A stretch of 64,000 nucleotides of DNA from Aurantimicrobium sp. MWH-Uga1. GTDB lineage: Bacteria; Actinomycetota; Actinomycetes; Actinomycetales; Microbacteriaceae. The notes below the pieces were generated by a model. That model was not told the DNA's origin. It was given only the letters and a program-made list of their open reading frames with translations, and did not search any database. Below are positions 1-9,422 of this stretch, in pieces; position 1 is the stretch's first letter, and every line of letters starts with the position of its first letter. The translations under genes were made by a program, and so were the position numbers. The stretch lies in contig NZ_CP030929.1 in the NCBI RefSeq assembly GCF_003325955.1, forward strand, positions 1,364,001-1,428,000, read 5' to 3'.

Positions 1-83
1 TCGTAAACGCGTCCTGATTCACTGCGGGGGAACTTTCCGCCAATGAAGAGCTTGTAGGTTTTGGGGACAGCGAGACGGTTCAT
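1..83 (-). CDS. Aldehyde dehydrogenase, N-terminal fragment (runs off window)
   Basis: Only the first 27 codons are inside the window. They read MNRLAVPKTYKLFIGGKFPR and onward, the usual beginning of an aldehyde dehydrogenase (the KLFIGGKF strand). The ATG at 83-81 overlaps the TGA of the upstream aldehyde dehydrogenase in an ATGA junction, so the two are probably translationally coupled. Position after deoC and another aldehyde dehydrogenase suggests a role in oxidising acetaldehyde from deoxyribose-5-phosphate, possibly as a paired or heteromeric enzyme. That role is inference; the catalytic part is not visible. Confidence 0.75.
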   Translation of the reverse strand, partial: MNRLAVPKTYKLFIGGKFPRSESGRVY

Positions 84-1522
84 GCTGCACCACCTTCCAG
101 ATAAGCAGCCAATCCGGAAAGGCCGCCTTCGCGTCCGTAGCCGGACTCTTTGTAGCCTCCGAAGGGACTTGCTGGATCGAACTTGTTGAAAGTATTGGCC
201 CAGATCACGCCAGCTCGGAGCTTGTCCGCAACGGCCAAGACGCGGCTGCCTTTCTCGCTCCAGATTCCGGCAGAAAGTCCATAAGGAGTGTTGTTTGCCT
301 TTGTAATTGCTTCAGCAGGTGTACGGAAAGTAAGCACCGACAAGACGGGTCCAAAGATTTCTTCACGAGCAATGGTGTTACTGGGAGAGACACCCGTAAA
401 CACGGTTGGTGCAAACCAGAAACCCTGAGAGGGAATCTCACACGCCGCACTCCAACGCTCTCCACCCTCGCTTTCACCCTGGGCAGCCAGAGCAGTTATT
501 CGGTCCAACTGTTCGCGAGAGTTAATTGCACCGATGTCGGTGTTTTTATCTAGGGGGTCGCCCAGGCGCAGAGTGGACAGACGAGCCTTAAGGCGGTCCA
601 TCACTTCGTCATGGATGTTCTCTTGCACAAGCAATCGACTTCCTGCACAGCACACGTGGCCTTGGTTGAAGAAGATGCCACTGACAATTCCTTCAACGGC
701 TTGATCGAGGGCGGCATCGTCGAAGACAATGTTGGCGCCCTTGCCACCCAGCTCGAGCGTGAGCTTTGTGCTGCTGCCGGCGACTGCGCGAGCAATCTCA
801 CGTCCCACAGCGGTTGAACCGGTAAAGGCGATCTTGTTGATATCTGCGTGGTTGACCAGTGACTTACCTGTGTCACCTGCACCGGTGATGATGTTGACGA
901 CACCAGCTGGAAGATCTGCCTGCTGGCAGATCTCAGCGAAGAGCATTGCCGTTAGTGGAGTGGTTTCTGCAGGCTTGAGTACGACAGTGTTTCCTGCGGC
1001 GAGTGCGGGAGCGATCTTCCAGGCGAGCATGAGGAGTGGGAAGTTCCAGGGGATGACCTGTGCGGCTACACCAAGAGACTTGGGGTTTGCTCCCAGGCCG
1101 GCGAAATCGAGCTTGTCAGCCCAACCTGCGTAGTAAAAGAACCAAGCAGCTACGAGAGGGATGTCCACATCGCGGGTTTCCTTGATGGGCTTGCCGTTGT
1201 CGAGAGTCTCAGCAACCGCGAGTTCACGTGAGCGCTCTTGAATCAGGCGTGCAATGCGGAACAGGTACTTTCCACGATCAGCGCCAGACATCTGTGACCA
1301 CACCGTGTCATAGGCGGCGCGTGCTGCTCGAACAGCTACGTCAACGTCTGCCTCATTGGCACTGCTGAAGGTTGCAATGGGGGCCTCAGTTGCTGGGGAG
1401 ATACTGATGAAGTTCTCACCTCTGCCGGCGACAAATTCTCCATTGATAAAGAGGCCGTAATGCTCGTTGAGGTTCAGAATCCCGGTGGATTCTGGTGCTG
1501 GTGCGTAGTCCATGAATGACAT
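80..1522 (-). CDS. NAD(P)-dependent aldehyde dehydrogenase
   Basis: A 480-residue member of the aldehyde dehydrogenase superfamily, full length for the family. Visible motifs are the IPWNFPL segment (residues 157-163), the nucleotide-binding FTGSTAVG (233-240), the general-base glutamate in LELGG (E257) and the nucleophile in GHVCCAGSR (C291, with an unusual His in place of the common Gln two residues before it). The ATG at 1522 lies 8 bases after the deoC stop, with a GGGA Shine-Dalgarno at that stop. Co-transcription with deoC suggests it oxidises the acetaldehyde released from deoxyribose-5-phosphate to acetate, or to acetyl-CoA if a CoA-dependent form; the substrate cannot be read from the sequence. 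Confidence 0.9.
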   Translation of the reverse strand: MSFMDYAPAPESTGILNLNEHYGLFINGEFVAGRGENFISISPATEAPIATFSSANEADVDVAVRAARAAYDTVWSQMSGADRGKYLFRIARLIQERSRELAVAETLDNGKPIKETRDVDIPLVAAWFFYYAGWADKLDFAGLGANPKSLGVAAQVIPWNFPLLMLAWKIAPALAAGNTVVLKPAETTPLTAMLFAEICQQADLPAGVVNIITGAGDTGKSLVNHADINKIAFTGSTAVGREIARAVAGSSTKLTLELGGKGANIVFDDAALDQAVEGIVSGIFFNQGHVCCAGSRLLVQENIHDEVMDRLKARLSTLRLGDPLDKNTDIGAINSREQLDRITALAAQGESEGGERWSAACEIPSQGFWFAPTVFTGVSPSNTIAREEIFGPVLSVLTFRTPAEAITKANNTPYGLSAGIWSEKGSRVLAVADKLRAGVIWANTFNKFDPASPFGGYKESGYGREGGLSGLAAYLEGGAA

Positions 1523-1530
1523 GTGATTCC

Positions 1531-2505
1531 CTAATCGAGAGTGACGTAATCGGCACTCGAGTAGTGACCCGAGGCAAGTTTTTGGCGTTGCAGGAGAACA
1601 TCGTTAAGCAGGCTTGAAGCGCCAAAACGGAAGAGGTGTGGCACTAGCCACTCCTCCCCAACAGTCTCTGCCACGACGACAAGATACTTAATGGCATCCT
1701 TGGTGGTTTTGATACCACCGGCAGGCTTCACGCCGATGCGTTGGCCCGTTGCGACATACCAGTCACGCACTGCTTCCAGCATGAGCAAAGTGACCGGCAA
1801 GGTTGCTGCGGGAGTTACTTTGCCCGTTGAGGTTTTGATGAAGTCTCCTCCAGCGAGCATGGCGAGCCAAGAAGCTTTGCGTACGTTGTCATAGGTGACA
1901 AGTTCGCCGGTTTCGAGAATCACCTTGAGGTGAGCGTGTGATCCATCGGCACGACGGCATGCTTCTTTCACCGCAACAATCTGTTGGAAGACAGTCCACC
2001 AGTCTCCAGCCAAGAAAGCTCCACGGTCAATAACCATGTCAATCTCGTCAGCGCCAGCGGCAACTGCCTCCTGGGTATCGGCGATCTTGATAGCAAGTGA
2101 GGATCTGCCACTAGGGAAGGCGGTAGCTACAGCCGCAACGGAAACTTTGCCCTGGTCGGGGTCACCATGCATATCCCCCAATGCCGCAACAGCAGTGCCA
2201 ACCATATCTCCGTATACGCACACTGCGGCAACTCTCGGCGTGGTGAGGTCCCCAGCATCAGGCACGAGTGCCTTGGCAACGAGAGTGCGAACTTTGCCTG
2301 GAGTGTCAGCACCCTCCAGAGTAGTGAGGTCAATCAACTTGATAATGGTGTCGATTGCCCACGCTTTAGATGACGTCTTGATACTGCGAGTGCCCAAATC
2401 GGCTGCTCTGGCTTCGAGGCCAACAGCGTCAACACCGGGCAGAGCTCGAAGAAAGTCCGCGAGTGATTCTGCGGTGAGATCTGATACTGCTGGGATAGAA
2501 CGCAT
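1531..2505 (-). CDS. deoC: Deoxyribose-phosphate aldolase
   Basis: A class I aldolase of 324 residues that cleaves 2-deoxyribose-5-phosphate to glyceraldehyde-3-phosphate and acetaldehyde. The Schiff-base lysine is in DFIKTSTGK (K224). The helper residues are D156 in DEIDMV and K260 in GVKPAGG, matching D102, K167 and K201 of the E. coli enzyme. It is longer than the E. coli protein (about 259), with an N-terminal extension of roughly 60 residues, as in the long actinobacterial/eukaryotic group. It starts a minus-strand operon with two aldehyde dehydrogenases and is divergent from purine nucleoside phosphorylase across a 72-base gap, so both directions probably share control. Confidence 0.96.
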   Translation of the reverse strand: MRSIPAVSDLTAESLADFLRALPGVDAVGLEARAADLGTRSIKTSSKAWAIDTIIKLIDLTTLEGADTPGKVRTLVAKALVPDAGDLTTPRVAAVCVYGDMVGTAVAALGDMHGDPDQGKVSVAAVATAFPSGRSSLAIKIADTQEAVAAGADEIDMVIDRGAFLAGDWWTVFQQIVAVKEACRRADGSHAHLKVILETGELVTYDNVRKASWLAMLAGGDFIKTSTGKVTPAATLPVTLLMLEAVRDWYVATGQRIGVKPAGGIKTTKDAIKYLVVVAETVGEEWLVPHLFRFGASSLLNDVLLQRQKLASGHYSSADYVTLD

Positions 2506-2577
2506 CTCTCCACACTACTGGGAGAAACCCCAGTTCGAGCCTGATGTTTACTCATATCTGGTGGCTAGGATGAGTCA

Positions 2578-3429
2578 ATGGATTCAACGCTGAAAAACCC
2601 AGAAGAACTTCTCAACCCTCTCTCCAACCCTGACGTGGACCCGTTTGAGGTGGCCCGCGAAGCGGCTGCTCAAATTGCGGAGAAAACAGGCGTATCTCAG
2701 CACGACATTGGCCTGACCTTGGGTTCTGGCTGGGGCAAAGCGGCAGAGCTGATGGGCGAGACCACTGCCACAATTGATGCCGCCGAAATCACTGGTTTCA
2801 GCGCTTCTGCCGTCGTGGGTCACTCTGGAACCTTACGCAGCATCTTGCTTCCTAGCGGAAAGCGTGCATTGGTTATCGGTGCCCGCACCCACTACTACGA
2901 GGGCCACGGCGTGCGCCGCGTGGCCCACAGCGTGCGAACCGCGGCTGCGTGTGGCGCCACCACCATGGTGCTGACAAATGGCGCAGGCGGAATCAAACCA
3001 ACCTGGAATCCAGGAACCCCGGTACTCATTAGCGACCACATAAATTTGACCGCAGACTCACCTCTCGAGGGTGCGACCTTTGTTGACCTTACTGATCTGT
3101 ATTCATCTAGACTGCGCGAGCTTGCTCGCACTATAGACAGCAGTCTCGATGACGGTGTCTATGTCCAATTCCGTGGACCACACTACGAAACTCCTGCCGA
3201 AGTGCAGATGGCTAAAATTCTCGGGGGCCACATCGTGGGTATGTCCACCGCGTTAGAGGCGATTGCCGCACGTCAAGCAGGAATGGAAGTTCTGGGACTT
3301 TCCTTGATTACAAACTTGGCTGCTGGCATTTCTGAGAACCCTCTTTCACACAAAGAGGTCCTGGAAGCTGGCGCCGCTGCAGAAGCTCGCATTAGCGAAC
3401 TTCTTGCTCGCATCGTAGACAAGCTCTAG
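2578..3429 (+). CDS. punA: Purine-nucleoside phosphorylase (trimeric type)
   Basis: Phosphorolyses purine (deoxy)nucleosides to base and (deoxy)ribose-1-phosphate in the cytoplasm. The 283 residues show the low-molecular-mass trimeric PNP signature: phosphate loop GSGWG (49-53), RTHYYEGH (103-110), TNGAGG (133-138), the ribose-binding MST (222-224) and the base-site TNLAAG (245-250). The ATG at 2578 is taken as start. The mutase gene follows 11 bases later on the same strand, so the sugar-1-phosphate product can be handed directly to it. Residue N246 in the base site fits preference for 6-oxopurines, by analogy with the human enzyme. Confidence 0.95.
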   Translation: MDSTLKNPEELLNPLSNPDVDPFEVAREAAAQIAEKTGVSQHDIGLTLGSGWGKAAELMGETTATIDAAEITGFSASAVVGHSGTLRSILLPSGKRALVIGARTHYYEGHGVRRVAHSVRTAAACGATTMVLTNGAGGIKPTWNPGTPVLISDHINLTADSPLEGATFVDLTDLYSSRLRELARTIDSSLDDGVYVQFRGPHYETPAEVQMAKILGGHIVGMSTALEAIAARQAGMEVLGLSLITNLAAGISENPLSHKEVLEAGAAAEARISELLARIVDKL

Positions 3430-3440
3430 AAAATCCAACC

Positions 3441-5138
3441 ATGACAACATTGCATGAGTATCACTCCGAGGTTCTGGCTTGGATCGATCAAGATCCGGAT
3501 CTCGAAACTGTGGCAGAACTTCGCGCGCTTCTCGAAGCGTCTCAAGCCGGTGACGAACATGCACAGGCAGAGATTACTGACCGCTTCTCCACTCGATTAA
3601 GCTTTGGCACCGCAGGTCTCCGTGGTGCCATCGCTGCAGGTCCCAATCGGATGAACCGGGTAGTTGTGATTCAAGCAGCTGCCGGATTGGCACGCTATCT
3701 GCTTGCTCATGCCCAGGCAGGAAAGACTCCTAGCGTAGTCATTGGGTTTGACGGCCGAAAGAACTCTGAAGTGTTTGCTCGCGACACTGCTGAAATAATG
3801 TCGGGCTTAGGTGTTGAGGCATTGTTGATGCCCAGAATGCTACCGACTCCAATTCTCGCTTTTAGTGTCCGTGAGCTCAATGCCAGTGCTGGCGTCATGG
3901 TTACTGCGAGCCACAACCCTGCAGCAGACAATGGCTACAAGGTTTATCTCGGCGGAAATGATCAGGGCTCACAGATTGTCTCCCCCGCTGACGCTCTCAT
4001 TGCTGAACAGATTGACTTCGTTGCCACACAAATGAACGTGGGCGAGCTTGCACGTGGAACATACAGCATCATTGCTGAATCGGTTATTGAGAACTACATC
4101 AGCCAGACCGCTTTGGTCGCGGGTAACACAGCACTTGCGCCTTCAATTCAACCCCACTTTATTTACACTGCCATGCACGGAGTGGGGTATGAAACCTTCG
4201 CAGCTGTGATGTCACGAGCTGGTTTTGTAGTACCAGAAGTCGTTGCTGAACAAAACATTCCAGATGCCACGTTCCCCACCGTGGAGTTCCCCAATCCTGA
4301 GGAACCTGGCGCACTCGACTTGGCCTATGGCCTTGCGAGAAGGACGAAGGCGGAATTAATTGTGGCCAACGATCCAGATGCGGACCGTTTAGCAGTGGCC
4401 ATCCCAGATGAGACTGCGGCTGCAGGCTATCGTCGCCTCACCGGCAATGAGCTGGGTGCTGTGCTGGGTTGGCGAACAGCACGAGAGCTCACCCGCACGA
4501 ACAAGTCTGGAACCTTGGCGTGCTCTATCGTGTCCAGTCCCGCACTCTCCGCTGTCGCTAAACACTATGACCTGGACTTCCGATGGACCCTCACCGGTTT
4601 CAAGTGGGTCTCGCGAGTTGAGAACTTGGCTTACGGATATGAAGAAGCCCTGGGCTATCTCGTTAACCCAGGCACTATTCGAGACAAGGATGGAATCTCT
4701 GCTGCTGTTGCGCTGCTCAGCCTCGTGAACGAACTGAAATCCAACGGGTCAACCTTGAGAGACCACCTCGAAGAGTTCAGTATGACCTTTGGCCATTTTG
4801 CGAGCGAACAGATTTCATTGCGCGTATCTGACCTCTCAGAGATTCCTCGCTTGATGACGAATCTGCGCTCCTCACAGCCCGACTTTGTTGGCGGGAGTGC
4901 AGTGTTGACCTTCGATGATCTTCTCGAAGGGAACTCTGACTTCCCACCCAGTGATGTGCTCAGGTTCTGGTTAGAAGATGGTTCTCGAATTATGGTTCGT
5001 CCCAGTGGAACAGAACCTAAGCTCAAGATCTATATCGACGTGGTATCTCGGGAGGGCGACTTAGCTCACCGAACAAGCGACGCAGCGAAGAGGCTCTCTA
5101 CCCTTGCTGAAGGGATGAAAGAACTTCTCGGGCTTTAA
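3441..5138 (+). CDS. Phosphohexomutase/phosphopentomutase (PGM2-like)
   Basis: An alpha-D-phosphohexomutase superfamily protein of 565 residues. The four expected motifs are present: phosphoserine loop TASHNP (155-160, catalytic S157), metal-binding DPDADR (311-316), the sugar-binding GYEEALGY, and the C-terminal phosphate loop RPSGTEPK. Its length and the RLSFGTAGLRG start place it with the PGM2/PgcA group, which includes phosphopentomutases. No deoB is seen here, and the gene follows punA directly. I therefore infer that it interconverts (deoxy)ribose-1- and -5-phosphate, linking PNP and DeoA to DeoC. Phosphoglucomutase or phosphomannomutase activity is the alternative. It converges on deoA with only 4 bases between the stops. 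Confidence 0.88.
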   Translation: MTTLHEYHSEVLAWIDQDPDLETVAELRALLEASQAGDEHAQAEITDRFSTRLSFGTAGLRGAIAAGPNRMNRVVVIQAAAGLARYLLAHAQAGKTPSVVIGFDGRKNSEVFARDTAEIMSGLGVEALLMPRMLPTPILAFSVRELNASAGVMVTASHNPAADNGYKVYLGGNDQGSQIVSPADALIAEQIDFVATQMNVGELARGTYSIIAESVIENYISQTALVAGNTALAPSIQPHFIYTAMHGVGYETFAAVMSRAGFVVPEVVAEQNIPDATFPTVEFPNPEEPGALDLAYGLARRTKAELIVANDPDADRLAVAIPDETAAAGYRRLTGNELGAVLGWRTARELTRTNKSGTLACSIVSSPALSAVAKHYDLDFRWTLTGFKWVSRVENLAYGYEEALGYLVNPGTIRDKDGISAAVALLSLVNELKSNGSTLRDHLEEFSMTFGHFASEQISLRVSDLSEIPRLMTNLRSSQPDFVGGSAVLTFDDLLEGNSDFPPSDVLRFWLEDGSRIMVRPSGTEPKLKIYIDVVSREGDLAHRTSDAAKRLSTLAEGMKELLGL

Positions 5139-5142
5139 AGTT

Positions 5143-6453
5143 CTATTCGGCAGTGATGCGCTCAGCGATGAGTGAGGTGCGCGGCACAAAAGTGTTTGCA
5201 TCGCCGATGGAATATGCGCCTTCAACTGCTTCTAAAGCACGTTCAAAACGAGCGGCATCGTTGGCATACAAAGTGAATAGCGGTTCACCCTTGCGAACCA
5301 TATCACCGGGCTTGGCGTGAAGATCAATGCCTGCAGCATGGATAACCGCGTCCTCAGCACGAGCTCGGCCAGCGCCAAGGCGCCAGGCAGCAATGCCGAA
5401 GGGAAGAGCTTCTTGGCGAACCAACATGCCATCACTTTCAGCATGTACCACATGTGATTCAGATGCGGAAGGCAGTTCTGCGTCTGGATCCCCGCCCTGA
5501 GCAGCTATCGTGGCACGCCACGAATCCATTGCTTTGCCATTGCGGAGATTCTCCGCGACGTCTACATCGTGTAAACCTGCCATGTTGAGCATTTCGGTGG
5601 CGAGTGCAACAGTCAGCTCAATGACATCGGCGGGGCCGCCACCTGCCAGCACCTCAACCGATTCACGCACTTCGTTGGCGTTACCGATAGTCAGACCCAG
5701 CGGGATGTTCATATCGGTGAGCAACGCTGTGGTGTTCACTCCAGCATCCGCGCCGAGGGCAACCATGGTGCGGGCCAGCTCACGTGAACGCTCAATGTCT
5801 TTGAGGAATGCGCCTGAACCAAACTTCACATCCAGCACGAGGCTGTCAGTTCCTTCAGCAATTTTCTTGCTCATGATGCTGGAGGCAATGAGAGGAATAG
5901 CTTCCACCGTTGCGGTGATATCACGCAAGGCATAGAGCTTGCCGTCAGCAGGAGCCAGACCAGAACCCGCAGCACAGATCACCCCGTTAAGCTCAGCTAG
6001 TTGGTTAAACATCTCCTGGTTAGAGAGATGTGCTCTCCAACCAGGAATGGATTCCAATTTGTCTAGGGTGCCACCGGTGTGACCCAGCCCGCGGCCGGAA
6101 AGCTGAGGCACTGCCACTCCAAAAGAGGCAACAAGAGGCATCAGTGGCAGGGTGATCTTGTCTCCGACACCACCAGTGGAGTGCTTATCCGCCGTGGGAC
6201 GCTTCAGCGCAGAAAAGTCCATCCGTTCGCCCGAGGCAATCATGGCCATCGTCATGTCTTTGATTTCTCGACGGTTCATCCCATTGAGGAAAATGGCCAT
6301 GGTCATGGCAGACATTTGCTCTTGAGCGATGAAACCTCTGGTGTAGGCATCGATCATCCACTGAATCTGTTCAGTACTGAGCTCACCCTTGTCTCGTTTG
6401 ATGGAGATTAATTGAACAGCATCAAAGGGTTCGATAGTGGGCGTGCTCATCAT
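5143..6453 (-). CDS. deoA: Thymidine phosphorylase
   Basis: Phosphorolyses thymidine (and deoxyuridine) to base plus deoxyribose-1-phosphate. The 436 residues carry the phosphate-binding DKHSTGGVGDK (89-99) and the family signature SGRGLGHTGGTLDKLE (about 119-134). The C-terminal half ends with the pyrimidine-phosphorylase alpha/beta domain (DMVRKGEPLFTLY). The start overlaps the cdd stop by one base (TAATG), implying coupled translation; a second ATG follows at once, so the start could be 3 bases further in. It is the last gene of the nucleoside ABC transporter operon. Confidence 0.96.
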   Translation of the reverse strand: MMSTPTIEPFDAVQLISIKRDKGELSTEQIQWMIDAYTRGFIAQEQMSAMTMAIFLNGMNRREIKDMTMAMIASGERMDFSALKRPTADKHSTGGVGDKITLPLMPLVASFGVAVPQLSGRGLGHTGGTLDKLESIPGWRAHLSNQEMFNQLAELNGVICAAGSGLAPADGKLYALRDITATVEAIPLIASSIMSKKIAEGTDSLVLDVKFGSGAFLKDIERSRELARTMVALGADAGVNTTALLTDMNIPLGLTIGNANEVRESVEVLAGGGPADVIELTVALATEMLNMAGLHDVDVAENLRNGKAMDSWRATIAAQGGDPDAELPSASESHVVHAESDGMLVRQEALPFGIAAWRLGAGRARAEDAVIHAAGIDLHAKPGDMVRKGEPLFTLYANDAARFERALEAVEGAYSIGDANTFVPRTSLIAERITAE

Positions 6454-6878
6454 TAATCCTTGGTTTGAGACGTAAATGCATCAAGTTGCCGCGGACCAAA
6501 AGCGTCGGGCAATACTTCTTCGATGGTTTTCAACCCAGATACTGTCTCCAGAACCATTCCTTCTTGGGAGTGTTCAAACAGAAGTTGTCGGCATCGGCCA
6601 CACGGCATAAGAATTTCCCCATTGCCATCGACACAGGTGAACGCAACAAGCTTCCCTCCACCGGATGCGTGTAACTGAGAGACCAGACCACATTCTGCGC
6701 ACAGAGTGAGGCCGTATGACGCATTTTCTACATTGCATCCAGAAATAACTCGACCATCGTCTACTAGAGCTGCTGCCCCCACTGGGAACCTGGAGTAGGG
6801 AACATAGGCATTCTTCATGGCTGCTTGTGCAGCATGACGTAAGACATCCCAATTGATGTCTTCATGTGACGAACCCAT
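6453..6878 (-). CDS. cdd: Cytidine deaminase
   Basis: A 141-residue zinc-dependent (deoxy)cytidine deaminase giving (deoxy)uridine. The zinc ligands and catalytic glutamate are visible: C60-A-E62 in CAEC and the PCGRC pair C93/C96. The substrate-binding FPVGAA and NVENASYG segments are also intact. This is the short tetrameric type, about 130-140 residues. It starts 7 bases after the second permease gene and overlaps deoA, so imported cytidine can be deaminated and then phosphorolysed. Confidence 0.96.
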   Translation of the reverse strand: MGSSHEDINWDVLRHAAQAAMKNAYVPYSRFPVGAAALVDDGRVISGCNVENASYGLTLCAECGLVSQLHASGGGKLVAFTCVDGNGEILMPCGRCRQLLFEHSQEGMVLETVSGLKTIEEVLPDAFGPRQLDAFTSQTKD

Positions 6879-6885
6879 ATTGTTC

Positions 6886-8160
6886 CTAGCTCTTTACGTA
6901 GGGTTTTCCCGCTGCTGCAGGTCCTCGGACGCGGCCGACAAAGCCGGCAACAGCGAAGATGGTAACGACATAAGGCAACATGAGCATGAACTCACTTGGC
7001 ACCGGTGAGCCAATAATCGACAGTACGTTTTGGAGGTTGCTGGCAAAACCAAACAACAGGGCAGCCAACGTTGCGCGAATGGGGTCCCATCGGCCAAAAA
7101 TGACTGCTGCTAAAGCAATGAATCCCGCTCCGGCTGTCATTTCTTTTTGGAATGCTCCCACTGAACCGAGTGTGAAGTATGCTCCACCGATACCAGCAAT
7201 GGCGCCAGCAAGGGCAACATTCCAGAACCGTGTGGCTGCCACATTAATTCCTACGGTGTCAGCAGCCATGGGGTGCTCGCCCACCGAACGCAGGCGCAGA
7301 CCCCACTTGGTTTTAAACAGGGCATAGGCAACCACAGCAACAATCACATACATCAAATAGACAATGACGGTTTGCCTAAACAGCACCGGTCCAATTATGG
7401 GAATTTGGCTCAGTACAGGAATATCTATGCGGTCAAATCGCGGAGGAGAGTTCAATGCAGGAGTATTCGCGCTCAACACTTGCGAATAGAGAAAGCTTGT
7501 TAAGCCCAAGACCAAGACGTTTAAGACAACTCCTACGATGACCTGATCTACCAAATACTTCACAGAGAATGTCGCCAACACAAAGGAGACGAGCATTCCA
7601 GCAACCATGGCCGAAGCTAGACCGAGGTAAGGGGATCCTGTCAGGGTAGCGACCATCGCAGAGACAAATGCTCCGGCAAGTAGCTGCCCCTCAATTGCGA
7701 TGTTGATGACGCCAACACGTTCAGAAATAATTCCGCCGAGAGCACCAAAGATCAGAGGAATACTCAGACCAAGCGTTCCTAAGAGCAAACCAGGAATGAG
7801 AATTGAGCCATCTGCACCCGCCCAGGTGAGGAACCCAACCATAAAGAAAAAGCCGAATGCGCTGATCATCCACACAGGGGATGATTTCCCCGTTCGAGAA
7901 AGTAGGAAACTCACCACTGTGAAAGCAAATAGCACAGCAGTAACGACAATTCCTGTCCCTAAGGCAGGCAAATCTATGGCAGGAAGTTGAATGAAATCTG
8001 ACTCTGTAGACAGTCTGAAATTGGTGCTTGCACCTGTATTGAGAACAATGAAAATGAGGAAAGAAACTGCAGTGAACGCTGCAAAAGCTATGGGTGCTTT
8101 CCAGCTTCGCAACACTACGGTGTTTGCAGATTCATTCTTGAGGGTAAGGGCCTGGCTCAT
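6886..8160 (-). CDS. Nucleoside ABC transporter permease, NupC-like
   Basis: A 424-residue integral membrane protein of the BPD-transp_2 (RbsC/BmpD-type) permease family, with about ten hydrophobic stretches. GALGGIISERVGVINIAIEG (from residue 139) and GEHPMAADTVGIN are characteristic of one half of BMP-type nucleoside permease pairs. Four bases overlap the upstream permease (ATGA). Partners are the permease at 8157-9422, the ATPase and the BMP lipoprotein. The N-terminus carries an extra hydrophobic region before the core domain, as seen in actinobacterial members. Confidence 0.9.
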   Translation of the reverse strand: MSQALTLKNESANTVVLRSWKAPIAFAAFTAVSFLIFIVLNTGASTNFRLSTESDFIQLPAIDLPALGTGIVVTAVLFAFTVVSFLLSRTGKSSPVWMISAFGFFFMVGFLTWAGADGSILIPGLLLGTLGLSIPLIFGALGGIISERVGVINIAIEGQLLAGAFVSAMVATLTGSPYLGLASAMVAGMLVSFVLATFSVKYLVDQVIVGVVLNVLVLGLTSFLYSQVLSANTPALNSPPRFDRIDIPVLSQIPIIGPVLFRQTVIVYLMYVIVAVVAYALFKTKWGLRLRSVGEHPMAADTVGINVAATRFWNVALAGAIAGIGGAYFTLGSVGAFQKEMTAGAGFIALAAVIFGRWDPIRATLAALLFGFASNLQNVLSIIGSPVPSEFMLMLPYVVTIFAVAGFVGRVRGPAAAGKPYVKS

Positions 8161-9422
8161 TGCGCCACCACCTTCACTCGTGGCCGACGCAACGATACGG
8201 GCTGAGGTTCGCCCGGAGGAACAGGCAACCTAAACAACGCACGAATGAGAGGCGGTGCAGCAATAAATAGGACAATCAGAGACTGAACAACCAGAACGAT
8301 ATCGATTGGAATACCTTCAGCGGCTTGCATGGCAAATCCACCAGCTTTGAATGCCCCGAAAAGGATTCCTGCAAAGAACACGCCCCATGGCTTAGCTCTG
8401 CCCAACAGAGCTACAGTGATGGCGTCAAAACCGATACCGGCATCGATACCAGAACTGAAGCCAGAGGGAACAACACCCAATACTTGTATTACTCCCGCAA
8501 CGGCAATAAGTCCGCCGGAGAAGAGCATTGCGTAGATGTACATCCGATCGACGCGAATACCTGCAACTCGAGCTGCATTAGGGTTCTCACCAACTGCGCG
8601 GAATTGAAATCCCAGACTTGATCGCGACAGAAGCCACCAGACAAAAACTGTGAGCAAGACAACGAGGATAAATCCTGAGTTGAGGTTATAGCTTGGTCCA
8701 AGCAACTTTGGGAGCACCGCTGTTTCAAGAATGGGTGCTGTTTTGGGGTTGTTTGAACCGGGAGCTTGCAAAAAACCTTGAGTTCTCAACATCCATGAAA
8801 CTAAATAAAAGGCAATGTAGTTGAGCATGATGGTCACAATGACTTCATGTGCGCCCGTACGAGCTTTGAGTACACCAACAATTCCAGCCCACAATGCACC
8901 ACCAACAATTCCGGCAACAATCGCAACGATGAGGTGGATAACCGGAGGTAACTGCCACGTAAATCCCACGTAGCCTGCACAGGCAGCGGCAATCAACATC
9001 TGACCTCGTCCACCAATGTTGAACAAACCAACCCGAAACGCGAGGGCAACACCTAGTCCAGCAACGATGAGAGGTGTTGCGAAGGTGAGCGTCTCGGTGA
9101 GCGGTTTGATACCAGTGGCAAAAGCTGGCCGTCGGAAGTTATACACCGAACCTTGGAATAGGGAGGAGTAAGCGCCAAAAACAGAGTCCCAAATTGCTTG
9201 GAATGTGGAGAGTGGTCGAGCAAAGAAATAGGTGGTCGCTTTGTGAACCTGGGGGTCAGTAACAGCAATAAGTATTGCTCCCACAAGCAACGCACTAATG
9301 ACAGAGAGGATTGATATCACTACACTGCCACCGAGCATTTCTTTCAACGCGATATTCCAGCGGGATGGGGGTGCAATCTCACCCTGCGGTGTGAGACCGG
9401 CTTCGGTCGTTTTCTTGCTCAT
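8157..9422 (-). CDS. Nucleoside ABC transporter permease, NupB-like
   Basis: A 421-residue membrane protein, the other half of the heterodimeric permease. It begins with a short cytoplasmic tail and a first membrane segment (SVVISILSVISALLVGAILI). It carries the core motif FRVGLFNIGGRGQ, the coupling segment GENPNAARVAGI, and a C-terminal hydrophobic helix. It overlaps both neighbours by 4 bases (ATGA), typical of a tightly coupled transporter operon. The NIGGRGQ motif separates it from sugar permeases of the RbsC type and fits the B. subtilis NupP/YufP group. Confidence 0.9.
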   Translation of the reverse strand: MSKKTTEAGLTPQGEIAPPSRWNIALKEMLGGSVVISILSVISALLVGAILIAVTDPQVHKATTYFFARPLSTFQAIWDSVFGAYSSLFQGSVYNFRRPAFATGIKPLTETLTFATPLIVAGLGVALAFRVGLFNIGGRGQMLIAAACAGYVGFTWQLPPVIHLIVAIVAGIVGGALWAGIVGVLKARTGAHEVIVTIMLNYIAFYLVSWMLRTQGFLQAPGSNNPKTAPILETAVLPKLLGPSYNLNSGFILVVLLTVFVWWLLSRSSLGFQFRAVGENPNAARVAGIRVDRMYIYAMLFSGGLIAVAGVIQVLGVVPSGFSSGIDAGIGFDAITVALLGRAKPWGVFFAGILFGAFKAGGFAMQAAEGIPIDIVLVVQSLIVLFIAAPPLIRALFRLPVPPGEPQPVSLRRPRVKVVAQ